Below, piece after piece: positions 11,201-22,435 of a DNA stretch of 64,000 nucleotides. Under the pieces are notes generated by a model that was not told the DNA's origin, made no database searches, and worked only from the letters and a program-made list of their open reading frames with translations. Both the position numbers and the translations under genes were made by a program. This stretch comes from Spirodela intermedia. Its lineage: Eukaryota > Streptophyta > Magnoliopsida > Alismatales > Araceae. Position 1 is the stretch's first letter. Each line of letters opens with the position of its first letter. The DNA lies in assembly GCA_902729315.2 (NCBI GenBank), contig LR746264.1:2527378-2591377 (forward strand), read 5' to 3'.

Positions 11201-12539
11201 ATATTCTTTAACAAAGGATTTTGAATTATTTTATGTTGTTAATGCTATGATTTTACATATTAGGTTCATGATTTAATATATCTCTATGAAATTTTTAATT
11301 TATTTAAGGCAATCTGAACAAGTCTTAATTGATAAATTTGTGATTCATGATTCAAAAATAGGGGTAGAACTACTTTAAAAGTTAAATTACTTTAAATTTA
11401 GAATTGAGAAAGCCATAGAATTAAGTTTGGAGAAAGAACATCAAAAGGATTATTAACAACTTGACCAAAGGCAAATCTAAGATTTAATTAATTCAACTTG
11501 CTTCTTTATCTAAGTGCAGACCAATTTGAATAATCTCCTCTAGATTGACTCTAAATGGGACCTGTGTAGAACCGCACTCTAAACACTTGCTTCTTCCCCA
11601 ATACTTGTTCCTCTTAAATGTCATTAGAGAATTTGAGGTAGATGTTGAAGCTTGCTTAAATTAAAGGTCTTACTCTCTCTCATTGTTCTTATTTCACTCT
11701 TCTTCTTCAGCTAAGAAAATGCCTCTTTAATGGGCTGTGGTTGATCTCTAGCTTATTGGGGCGATTTAATGGTTCTTAAACCATCTAAAAAATGTCACAT
11801 TTTTTGCATGTATTTTAAACTCTAAAAGTACATCTTAATCTTGTAGAATCAATACCAATTCAAAATCTTGGAGTTTGGTGACATGATTAACTACATTGAA
11901 CTGCTCTTTTAAAGAGTTTTGAATGTATGCATATGCTTTGTTAGTGACTTCAGTTGACACATAAAATCAAATTATTGAGCCTCATGCATAAAGTGATGAC
12001 CATTCTACTCAAATAAAGTTCTTGTTAGGTTTATGCTCATGCAACAATTCTTGTACCTCCCAAACTGAGTCATTATTAGAGTAGGTGAACCTTTGTTAAT
12101 ATCAAGCAATCAATATCATCACTTGAATAATTTATATTATATAAGGTTATTAAACTATCATCGTATATAGATAGTCATCATCAAAATATCTTAAACTTGC
12201 CAAAGAGTCATCTTCAATAAAGTTGGAGGTGGAAAACATTGGTGAATACAAAATTAAATTAAATCACATGAAAGTATGCACATAATATGATTAGTTTCAA
12301 CTACTTAATTAGATGAAAAATATGATTGTGAACAATAGCAGTGACCAAGAATACCTTCAAATTGGTGCAGTCTAAATTATCTCATTCCAAGTTTGCCTCA
12401 CACGAGCTTAGTACATATATTGGCGAATAATCAAAGACATCTTCCATAAAGCTGGAGGAGATAAAAAGTAATGAATGCAATAATAACACTAATAAAGCAG
12501 TGGGGCCCACAGTTTGGTATATAAAATTCTAATAAAAGT
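8216..12539. other. AT-rich intergenic DNA, no gene seen
   Basis: Short ORFs at 9072-9260 and 9670-9858 have no recognisable domain and sit in AT-rich, repeat-like DNA. A partial third copy of the dispersed repeat lies at about 10990-11175. Nothing else is supported. Confidence 0.6.
10990..11175 (+). repeat. diverged dispersed repeat, partial copy 3
   Basis: Matches the right-hand part of copies 1 and 2: GTATGAAAGTTTATTCAATAT, then a TTAGTTATGACATTGAATTAAT segment. It is only about 185 bp and strongly diverged. Confidence 0.45.
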
Positions 12540-12840
12540 CAGATACTCTAGACACCATTACAGGACACATTATAGTATCCTTTTAAGTTTGGTCTTCTCG
12601 AGAACGCAGAGAGGAGCGGGGGAGGGATTCCTTCCACCTGGCACTTCTGGAAAATATATACATATAATATGTAATAAAAATAGGCTCCAAACCGGAAGCC
12701 CACGAAACCCGGGGTCAGCGAGCGAGCGAGCGAGAGAGAGAGAGGACGAGACGCTGCACTGAGCAAGGAGAAAGCTATTGTTATTTGATCATGGCATCCT
12801 TATTACAAGGGAGGGAGAGGGGATGGAGAGGAGGTGCCAG

Positions 12841-13137
12841 TTAGTCGCTGTCGCTGCTGCTGCTGTGGCCATCCTTCTCCTCATCCTCCTTCTTATCCTT
12901 CTTCTTCTTCTTCTCCTTCTTCTTCTTCTCCGTCTTCTCACCCTCTCCCTCTCCCTCTCCCTCTCCCTTGAGGTGGACCTTCTCCTTTATCTTCTCCACC
13001 AGCCCTTCCTCCTTCTTCTCCTTGTGCTCCCCCCCGCTGCCCACTCCCTCCCCCTTGTGGTTGGCCTTCTCCTCCTCCTTCTTGTGCTCCCCCCCGACGT
13101 GCAGCGCCTCCCCGATCTTCTGGATGATTCCGGCCAT
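12841..13137 (-). CDS. HIRD11: acidic KS-type dehydrin (HIRD11-like), 98 aa
   Basis: Dehydrins are disordered, hydrophilic stress proteins that protect membranes and enzymes during drying and cold; the small KS type also binds metal ions. The start at 13137 gives MAGIIQKIGEALHVGG, the conserved N-terminus of this type. An earlier in-frame Met (13305) would add a low-complexity Arg/Glu stretch translated from the 5' flank and is rejected. One K-segment, EEGLVEKIKEKVHLKG, spans about residues 43-58. A long Lys-rich run covers about residues 67-83, and the protein ends in the S-segment SSSSDSD. Length equals that of Arabidopsis HIRD11 (98 aa, from memory). No intron interrupts it. A TATA box lies 60 bp upstream, with DRE- and ABRE-type motifs further up. 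It lies downstream of the FIP2-like gene on the same strand, with about 580 bp between them. Confidence 0.93.
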   Translation of the reverse strand: MAGIIQKIGEALHVGGEHKKEEEKANHKGEGVGSGGEHKEKKEEGLVEKIKEKVHLKGEGEGEGEGEKTEKKKKEKKKKKDKKEDEEKDGHSSSSDSD

Positions 13138-13196
13138 TTCTCTCTCTCTCTCTTCGCCGCTTCTCTCCTTCTCTCCCTTCCTTCTGCCTGCCCCCC

Positions 13197-13203
13197 TTTT
13201 TAT
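13197..13203 (-). promoter_or_regulatory. TATA box of the dehydrin gene
   Basis: The minus strand reads TATAAAA about 60 bp upstream of the dehydrin ATG. This predicts a transcription start near 13170 and a leader of about 30-35 nt made of GA-rich sequence. The decayed paralogue has lost this box. Confidence 0.75.
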
Positions 13204-13474
13204 AGATCTCGTCCAGTGTCTCTCTCGCTCTCTCTCTTTCTCTCTCTCACACTCGCGGGGTGGCATCACCGCCCACGGGAACGGATAGACACGGGTTGGG
13301 GCCAAAGAAGCATAAAGGGGGTGGGAATAGCACCCATCCTCACATGCAGCGGCTAGAGATGCTCACCTAGGAGAAGCTGATAGGTGCTGTTATTCCCACC
13401 CCGCCACCGTCCTATGTCCCATCTCCGCATGTGAGGTGGTGGGGCCCACTGATTCTCGCCGTCCAATCCTTTAC

Positions 13475-13505
13475 GTCGGTCGGATGCCGGCCGCGTTAAC
13501 GTGGC
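13475..13505 (-). promoter_or_regulatory. DRE/CRT and ABRE-type motifs upstream of dehydrin
   Basis: The minus strand has ACCGAC (13475-13480), the DRE/CRT core bound by CBF/DREB factors. ACGTGGC (13499-13505, plus strand) is an ABRE core. Both lie about 340-370 bp upstream of the dehydrin start, a usual setting for cold- and ABA-induced dehydrins. Regulation is inferred from motifs only, and short motifs can arise by chance. Confidence 0.5.
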
Positions 13506-13714
13506 CATGGTCGCCCTGCCGACAGCCGACAGCCGATGAGGGGGTATCGTCACCGTAGTGATCACAACGATCTTGAAGCAACTTTCCGCAAGAGCAATAA
13601 ACCAAAAACTAATTAAACATTCACATAATTTAATTGAATTATTATTAAGTATTATCGTTATCATTATTATCTTTAAGGGTGGGGGCGTGGTCCCCTTGCG
13701 GATCGGACGGCTGG

Positions 13715-16700
13715 CTACCTGATGGCACCTATCGTGTTCGCGCCCATCAGCATCGCGCCATCCATTTGCTGCAACGTAGGAGGAGCACTTGTACATAAAA
13801 ATTGCTCCCCCGGATTCACCGTAAGCAGGTTGGTGGGCGGCGAGGGGGAGGGGAGGGGAAATTCACTTACCGCTTCCCGCAGATCGACCTCGCGCAGGTA
13901 GGCTCTCTGCAGATTCGCGCTCTGAAAGTTTGCTCCACCAACTTTGGCACCCTGCAGTAAATAAATATAAGAGGGCAACAAGGCGAGGCTTAAGAATGAT
14001 GATGATGAGGACTATAAGGGAGTTTCTGAAGAAAATAAGGGATCTGGGTTATCAAGTCAACGCTTCATCCAGCGAGCTGTGGCGACAGAAGTCAAAATCC
14101 AGATGAAGGCGACAAGCCGAGGGTGGAAATGATGATGATGAGGGAGTTTCTGAAGAGAATAAGTGATCTGGGTTGGTTATCAAGTCAACGCTTTATCCGG
14201 CGAGCTGTGTCCACAGAAGTCAAAACCCAGATGAAGGCCATAAGCTAGGGATCTATCCCGAAACGAGAAACCCATCTGGGTGGAAAACGCTGGCATGCTT
14301 GGCTCATATAAGCCGAGGGTGGGATAGTGGAGAGGCTGCTGCTCCAGAGACCGCTGTGTAAGTCTAATCAGACGCAGAGGCCTAGAACGGGATGATCGAT
14401 CATAGCCTACGACTTTGGCACAACTGTTGCCGACTGGGTTTGGGCAGGATGTGAGCAGCAGGCGCCCCATTCAAATTAATCGATATAACAAAGCTCAAAA
14501 GCCATTTTGCACATGATTGAGCCTGATGGAATAACCCCACATTATAAATAATAAATCAAACGGCACGATTATATTCACAGGCCTACTCCAATGGGTTTCA
14601 ACTGCTTCTCAATTAGATGACGTGATATGTTTGTGAGTAATATCAATAACCAGGAATACCTTCAGATTGGCGCCTTCTAGATTAGCTCCTTCCAAGTTTG
14701 CATCGGTGAGGTCAGCACCCTGAAGTGTAAAGCATATGCATGAGACGAGCTTAGTGCAGACATCAGTAGCGATAACCAGAGACATCTCCGAGCAAGCGAT
14801 ATATGCCATGCAGAGCCCAGCAATGTGACAGGGAGAATGGCCAACCTGGAGGTGTGCTGTCCGAAGATCTGCTTGGGACAGGCTACATTTTACCAGGCAG
14901 GCATCTGCAAACTCGGAAATATATGCAATAAGAATTATTCTTCAAAGCACATTTTACCGCCACTCATCTCCCAATTCCACTGGCCTATCAACCCAGATAG
15001 CTACTGTGAAGGAAATATATTCAATGTACAAGGGTTGACAAAATGGAAAAGATCACGTTTAGATGGAGTCGTATCTCAGGCAGATGATGATGGGCGGGAC
15101 ATTCTGATACATGAAGGGGCATTCTTTTTTCTAGAGATGCCATCTTCTTCTTTGAAGGTTCATGAAGAGCATAACGGGAGATAGAAAGCGTGATGGTTTG
15201 GTAAAAAATGCACGAAATTACCTGGGAGGTTTGCACTCCGAAGATCAGTTCCATCTAAAATAGCTCCTCGAAGATTTGCCCCAGAAAATTCACATCTTCC
15301 CTAGTCAATATCAAAAAACCTTGAGAAGATATAAAGAACAAGAAAAAATAGAAATCATGGGCCTTTGGCGTACGTCAAGTATTGAGAGCACTGAGGGTAC
15401 ATCAACCAGATTAAGTTATGCGATTAAAACAATGAAGCTTAGAGCGTTAAGTAAATCCAGAGGGTAAAATACGAATTCTAAGCCAACTCACTCAACAGTG
15501 ATTTAGGATGATTCATCTTTCCTAAAACAAGTGCCATGTAGTATTTCAACTACTTGAGAGCAATGAATGACTATATAATTAAATAAGAACATCCAACAGA
15601 GGGGGTGAGAGAGAGAGAGAGGAGTTTCCATCCTCACGTCAGAAACTCCCGTTGTCCATTGGGGAAGGGGGGACCCAAGATATGTTAATCCACGTGACGA
15701 TTTAGACAAACGGCTACTTGTCAAATCACTCTATTTTGTTTATAATTAGCGAGTATGGCAGCCTTGGAATATAACAAATATGAGCGCTCCAAAGTACATG
15801 ATGCTGATGGTCTGTTACTGTGTTAACTTTCTCAGACTTAGATGTCGAAAATACAAATCCGAAGGAAAACCGGGGATAAATATAAACATTCCTGGGGATA
15901 AATGTTGTCCTCCAAGGCATATTATCATCACAGTCCAATTTTTCCGTCGACCAATTGGAAGATTAGAGAAGATATCCCTCACCATACACTTCAATTTATC
16001 TGACAACAAATCAATCAAAGACTTTGCATAATCATTAGGAAAAGAAACTTGTAGAACATTGTAAAGAAAAACGTATATGAAAGAGGAAAAAGAACTCAGA
16101 TAGATGAATCAGAATGGACATGTTTCCCACAAAAACATATGAATTGTCAACTTAGATAGATGAATCAGATAGCTTTGGAGAGCCTTACTCACGCAAAATT
16201 GCATTGCGGAAATTGGAACCTTCAGCTTCCGCATCCTGCAAAGAAACCACGCAGATCCCCAAAAAACTCTTAAATGTCTCACGTGAATAATAGATGATAA
16301 TGATCAATATGGACATTGATGGAGTGTATTAAAAAATAATGGCAAGCAAATATAAAAAAGAAACTTCCAAAAAATAACAAAGACGAGTGCATTCTGAAAA
16401 AAAATGATCAAATGGAAAACATACCCGAAATTTGGCAGACTGGAGGTATGCATGTGAAAAAACAGTATTTTGTATACAAGAATGACTGAAGTCGACTAGA
16501 GATAAATCCTGCATTCCCAGAATCATCAATCCCAATGGGGAATCCATATGGTCTAATGTAAGTAGAACCAAGAGCAGGTCATATTAACTATTTGCTTAGA
16601 AGAGATGCTGCATTTTAAAGGTCAAGCAGCATAATGTGAACAAAGTGCTCACCAAATATTTACAAAGAAAAGAAGATCGAAGGGAAAATCTTTCGTAGGA

Positions 16701-19700
16701 TATAAAACATAGTGGCTGATTCAAGCACTTACCTTACCTTCTTTTCAAAAATATATCCATAATACATCAATACTCCAGCACAAATTTTTAGAGAGAGTGG
16801 TAAGTAGACACTTCATACACAAGAAAAGGAACGCCTAGGAATTACATTTCTTATTGATCTCAAACTCTAGGTATGAATTGACCACATCAAAGAGATGCAC
16901 ATAGAATATCAATGAAGATGAAACTCAAAAAATATAGTTGACAGATTTGAGAGCTTACAAGTTTGGACAGATCAAGGCCAGAAAGATTCAATCCACGGAA
17001 TCTAACCCTCTGATATTGAATGCATCTAACAACCTCAGTGCGTGTCAGTTCAGCTTCTAAACTGCTATCCTTTTTGCTGCTTAAAACCGATGTTATATGA
17101 TCAACCAGCCCCTGGAAAACCAAACACATGTGAATCTACAGGACAAGAACAAAATTTGGAAACAAAACTAAATAGTAAAGAATTCAAAACCGGTCAAGAA
17201 ACGCAATCGCCACGGATGCAAGAATGAGGAATTTAAAAGATGGAAATTGTCTCATTAGAATGAAGAAAAAGAAACAGCTTCTCAAGACTTGTATTATTTT
17301 CACTAAAAGACCAAAAGAGGTTACAAAAGAACTCTGAAAAGACTACCCAGATTACATAATTTTATCACTGAAAATTTCTCAGCAGGCAACAAACTTTTTA
17401 CCTGACCCTAAATGAGGGAGAAGAGGATTTTATAGCACCAAAAATATGCTGGGAAACCAAAAGACTTCTACCATGGGGAGAAAATTACAAATTTACTTAA
17501 ACTGCGGTAAAAATAGAAAGCATCCATTGGATTATGATCGCTTTTCCAATTAATCCTGTAAATAAAATTGAAAAATCCTGGGTACCTTCCTCAGAATGAT
17601 TTTTTTTGAATGGCATAAATACAATATTATATTCATGCGTGGAACAACAGGGGTAAAACATTCAACTATATTTACACCTTGGGTTTTCACAATAAATTTC
17701 ATATAGAGACAGCATGGCAATGGGAAGGAAAAAGACATTGATCACTAATACAAGATTTTGTCCGAAAAGAAAATAAAAAATCTTATGGAATACTGAAAAA
17801 ATAAAGTTTCAACCTTCTCCATTCTGAAATACACAGATCATGCATTCGCGATGGCTGAAATGTAAAAATGTATACGTTTTTTTTTTTGAGAGGGGGGGGG
17901 GGGTGCGTGGGCAGAGACTTCAGGAGTTATAAAGTAAGTAGGCCATCGTGATGGGAAGCCCTTTAGGGATAAACTCAGTTATATGCAAGGAAATCATATG
18001 CTCGCAAAGTAACAGATTTTCATCAGTATGTTGAAAAATGTAAGTCTATTCGTAAATCAATTATGATCTGTGAAACATGAAATTCATAATGGTCAAAATA
18101 TGACTTACAATCAATTGATAGTATTCTGCTTCTCGCCGCAGCTCATCATACTCTGATTCATTAAGGTGGGCAATGGCACCATCTCTCAACCAGTTTAAAA
18201 TATGTCGGAAATATTTTCCATCCCTATCAATGAAGACAACTCCCTAGCAAATTTAAATCAAGAAACAATAATACAAGTCAGTTGATTACTACACCTAAGC
18301 ACGCCAAATTAACTTGCACAAAATAAAATTTTCTAGAGAATATTAAAAGCTATATCATAAAGATGAGCCTCCCTCAATATCTTGGAAGACAAAATCCTAC
18401 TAGCCCAACAGAACCCATTACCACAAAACCAAATAGGTATTTTGACAGCTGGACTGGACTATGAATGTTGCAATACTCCACAGTGTTAAGATATAGAAAC
18501 AACTAAAAAGTATTTACTATGAATATTAGATCAATGACAAAATCATGACAGTAGGAAGAAGGCAGGCAAAAAACACAGGATGAAGGTAAGGAGCGATAGC
18601 ATGATAATAAACTGGATGATAACAGTCAGATTGCTTGGTAGGCAATGATTTCATGAGAAGATAGTACGTACGTAGTCATTCACGAGTGTCTTATGAGAAG
18701 ATGAATGCAGCCAGTAATACTGTTCATGGACCTTCGTCACACGTCAGTAGGAAAAGGATACTCGATAAGGTGAGGGCAAGTACTCCAATGAGTATGAAGT
18801 GAAGCTTTGCACAGAGGAACTTCAGGGTAGAGGAGAGAAAGTCTCTGAAGGAACAGATAAAATGCAGTTCTCAAGCCTAGCTCAAGAAATTGGGTCATCC
18901 AAAGAGAAGAGACAACTGAGGGGCAACGAGGCCTTGGAAAGTGGCTTCAGTGATGAAAGAAAATTTGACGGGTGCTGCAGCATCATGAGACTATCCAAGC
19001 ACTGCATGGCCACTGTAGCATCAGGGCCCTTGTAGCATGACAGAACAACAACCAGATATGAAGCAAAAAAGGAAAGGAGATAATAAGATAAGAAGTTGAC
19101 TCACTTCCTCATCTCGGCAACATGAGGTTGGCAAGGAAACAAGACAGAACTGTCAAAACGAAACATAGCCTGGAAAACAAACAACAGAACCCCAAACCTA
19201 AACATACTCAGATGCAACAAGACTAAAAAGAGAGAAACAGGAGCTTCCGAATAAAGATATGTCCCGCATATCCTTCTCCAAATCGGAGGGATGGCAAAAA
19301 AAATTGAGAGAACTGAGATGGAAAACAGAGGCTTTAAAACTCACAATGAAATCCTACTCCTCAACATACTCTAATACCATAGTAAAAAGATAAAAAAGTG
19401 GTTTAGAATACAAAAAGTCTCATTCGTATGTAGGAGATAGAAGACAGCTATGCTAGGCCTACTGGCACTTTTTCCCGTATAATGGTACGGTAACTGCATT
19501 AGAAGCACCCATGAATACAAAAAATGAGAACAGTATTAGAGCGAGAAATCGTATAAAACTAGGAGAACGGATACGATATTTTGCGAATTCTAGTATTCTA
19601 CTCGCATTTTTATGTCTTCAAATATGTTTGCTGAAAATTAAACCTGAAGCATAATTGGGACTGGTCAGCCAAGTTTGTGTTGGTTAATGGTCAACAACAA

Positions 19701-21518
19701 GTAACAAATGTGTCCTCTTCTGTATCATAAGCTAATCAAGTTAATGCAGAAAGGAACTAACATAGTTAATTAAGAAAAGGCAAAGCCCATCCTTAAAGAA
19801 GGTCATCGACGCATTTAACCATGTAATCTAAGATTAGCAAAAATTTGTGTACGATATATAATGAAAAAATAAACTGATTTAATCTGAAATGTAATAAAAG
19901 GTGAAGGTAATAGTAAATTATAACAGATAATATAGTATAAAATAGGAGGATTAATACAAAATAGTCAATGAAAACTACATAGAGTTACATAATGGCAGTT
20001 GAAGAGCCTGCATTTTTCCAGTCAACACAATAGTTGCCTGTCATCTGTGGGGCTTTGCGTTGATGTATTATGTTCAATTTCTCCCATGAAAAAACATTCC
20101 TCAACTTAAAATTTATAAAAAATAAACAAAAGTTGCTCTCTTGGACCCAAGTTCAGCAATAATCTGTAAAATATAGGCTACTCAAAAGACGACAAAATGA
20201 CATCATAGAGAACTTGTAATACCGTATCAGGATCTCGGGGTACACTGTGACGACCACTGAACATTGCTGCAAGCATTGAATCAGGCTCACGTCGAGTCAA
20301 TGTGTCAACCGTAGTCCTGAATGTCTTGCCTCCTGAAAGTAAACCAGACAAAAGGATAGTGAGTGGTGATCAAAACAAGGTCCTCACAAAATAAACTGAC
20401 AGAAGGAGTTTGGCACGAAAAACTCAAAATAAATTATAAAGAACGTCGAATCTTCAGGTTGCAATAAAGAGAAGAGGACAGGGGAATTCATTTTTGCAGT
20501 GCAGCCTTATGTGGAATAATATGAGTATCTTGAGATTAATCCTGTGTCAATTATATCCAGAACTGTAGAGATATGGTCAGTTTGTCTTCGCTGACAATCC
20601 ATAAACGAATCTCAAAAGTGCACTGCAAGCCTTTGTTAATGATAACTAGGTTTGGGGAAGGTTGCCATCTTTTGACTGTAATCGGCTATCTGTGATAATG
20701 GGAAGGCTAGGACGCTGGAGAGGAATCACTTAGAGAACAATAAACCAGATGTTTCGATGCCTCTTGGAAGTTTCAGCAGATAAATCGTCGTTAATCGATC
20801 AGAAGTTGGAATTCCATGAAAAGTACGGGCCATTTCAAATCAAAGCTGTGCCTTTAACAAGTACAGCATTAATCTCGTCCATTACCAGAAAAATATCGAG
20901 GTTTAAAGACTGAATAAGAAATGAGTACAGCAGGTTTACCTATTTAGTCACATGATTCAATGTATCCCTTTATCTACAGGACTATTCAAACGCAAATTAG
21001 ATATACTTATGTCTCTTCGTTGTAATGACGCCCAATCTATCATAAATGGCAACGTACTCGTATTATCATCGAACTCTGTGATGCGAAGATAGGACAACAT
21101 GCGCTGTGCCGAGTAATTCTGGAGTTAAAAGTCACTTTGATCATCAAACGGGCAAGACCTCGTCAACTATACGACGAAAGGAGCATTTGACGTGATCTTC
21201 AACGGGAAGACGAAAAGATAGAAACGTCTCCCGTTGGCAGACAATGAAATGTCGAAAAATCTCACAAGTTCTTCAGCTCCATTCCCGCTAACAACACGTC
21301 ATAAAGTGAAAATTCATATTATTATCAGGAACCTAAAAATCCTTAAAGGCTCCAGAACCGAGTTCTCATCCACCTAATTTCCACGCCCCACGTAACAATC
21401 AGCATGAAGGATATACTCGTCGCGAGAGACAGAGACAAAGCGAGGAAGCAAGAAGAGAGATCATCATCTACACACCAACATCGAGATGAACTTGCAAAAG
21501 GGGATGATCGGCGCCCAT
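13715..21518 (-). CDS. FIP2: FIP2-like BTB/POZ (T1-type) and pentapeptide-repeat protein, about 299 aa
   Basis: Reconstructed exons in transcript order: 21476-21518, 20223-20332, 18109-18243, 16959-17111, 16425-16508, 16193-16235, 15222-15300, 14846-14904, 14660-14719, 13871-13951, 13715-13768. The start MGADHPLLQVHLDVG joins GKTFRTTVDTLTRREPDS, the KCTD/T1-type BTB domain (about residues 8-100, including FIDRDGKYFRHILNWLRDG). A linker of about 50 residues follows. Pentapeptide repeats of the A(N/D)LxX type run from about residue 140 to the end at GAIR. Arabidopsis FIP2 (At5g55000, 298 aa from memory) has this layout and was named for interaction with formin AFH1; BTB proteins of this type can also act as CUL3 adaptors. 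All junctions fit GT-AG and keep phase except 16193/15300, where one extra base breaks the frame. A G-box (21739-21744) lies about 220 bp upstream of the start. Confidence 0.88.
13985..14249. repeat. tandem duplication inside a FIP2 intron, unit about 130 bp
   Basis: Two adjacent copies (about 13985-14115 and 14117-14249) share GATGATGATGAGG, GGGAGTTTCTGAAGA, ATCAAGTCAACGCTT, GCGAGCTGTG and CCAGATGAAGGC in order. Both copies can also be followed in the decayed segment at about 3925-4190. Confidence 0.8.
15298..15304 (-). other. possible +1 indel at a FIP2 splice acceptor
   Basis: The exon ending at 16193 has the donor C|GTGAGT (phase 1). The next exon has acceptor CTAG|GGAAGATGT. The conserved reading RCEFSGANLRGA requires GA AGA TGT after the junction, one G fewer than present. 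Used literally, the joined frame gives CGG AAG ATG TGA, an immediate stop. The extra base sits in a CCC run (plus strand, 15299-15301), so assembly error, a real frameshift allele or a non-standard splice are all possible. Confidence 0.6.
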
Positions 21519-22435
21519 CTGACGCCCCTCCAGCAGTCCGCAGTGAAACCTCCTCTTGGCGCCGCCCCCAAAACCACTCTCTCTCCTCGGACTTTCGACG
21601 TCATGGGGAAGGGTGGGCTGGCATTCTGGTGTATTATTACAGAAAAGTCTGATTCCACGAGAAGACCTACCAAAATACCTTTAAGAATTATTATATCCGA
21701 AGTGCTCCGCCCAGAAGCCTCGATAATAAGGACCGCCCCACGTGTTAGGTATTGAATTTATTTCTTTATGAAAATATAATTACATATATAACCTGGTCTG
21801 AAAAAGAAATACGAAACACATTCTGGGTTTTTTTTCTTTTTTTGAGGGTGTAACCGCAATTTTCTATTAAGAAATTGGCATCCACAATTGAGAATTTTTT
21901 ATAGCGATTTTCTTCAATTTCTAAGGATGTTAGAAAAAAATTAAAAATGTATTTAAATTTTCTATTAGAGCAATTTCATGGGAGAATGTACGCATATATT
22001 TATAAATTTTTCACCGTAATTGTGTGAAATTTTTTTATATATATTTTAAAATAATTATAATTGTTGATAAGGTTGTGATTGCTTAATTATCAGTGAAAAT
22101 ATGGAAAATAATACACGGGCCAAGCGTACAGTTACGCACAGCAATACGCACCAGATTTCAAATTTGCTCATGCTCGGGCGCTCTGATTGGATCAGAAGAG
22201 TTTTCGATACGACTCGATAGGCACGTAGGTGGTAGACGTGCATCTCAGTTATGCATATCGAAGACCTACCACCATGCAGTAGTGCGTCGTCCAGGCTTGC
22301 CACGTTGAAGGCGGGAGGGAGGGAAGGCGCTCACTCAGCACCACCTGCCCCTCTCTCTCTCTATGCACCTCCTTAACCTTCATATGGTTCGTATTCTGCG
22401 TCCAGAACGATTCAGGAGAACGAAGGGAGGACAGC
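21519..22435. promoter_or_regulatory. shared divergent promoter region, FIP2-like and DUF639 genes
   Basis: The two start codons face away from each other and lie 917 bp apart. The FIP2 side has a G-box CACGTG at 21739-21744. The middle is AT-rich (about 21770-22110). The DUF639 side is GC/GA-rich with a CT run (22351-22362). No clear TATA box was found on either side. Bidirectional control is an inference from layout. Confidence 0.5.

Larger units (their letters stand above)
12540..14310. repeat. segmental duplication, better preserved copy
   Basis: Partner of 1990-4215 in the same orientation, about 10 kb away. It contains the intact dehydrin and the functional 3' exons of the FIP2-like gene, so this is probably the source copy. 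A duplicated intron segment (13985-14249) is also recognisable at 3925-4190, which means that tandem duplication came before the segmental one. Confidence 0.85.

Noticed and set aside
13138-13305. 56-residue N-terminal extension of the dehydrin frame
   Set aside because: It would be translated from GA-rich leader and from DNA upstream of the TATA box; the conserved dehydrin N-terminus starts at 13137.
12778-13356. 192-aa plus-strand ORF opposite the dehydrin
   Set aside because: Low-complexity leucine/serine antisense shadow of the Lys- and Glu-rich dehydrin codons.
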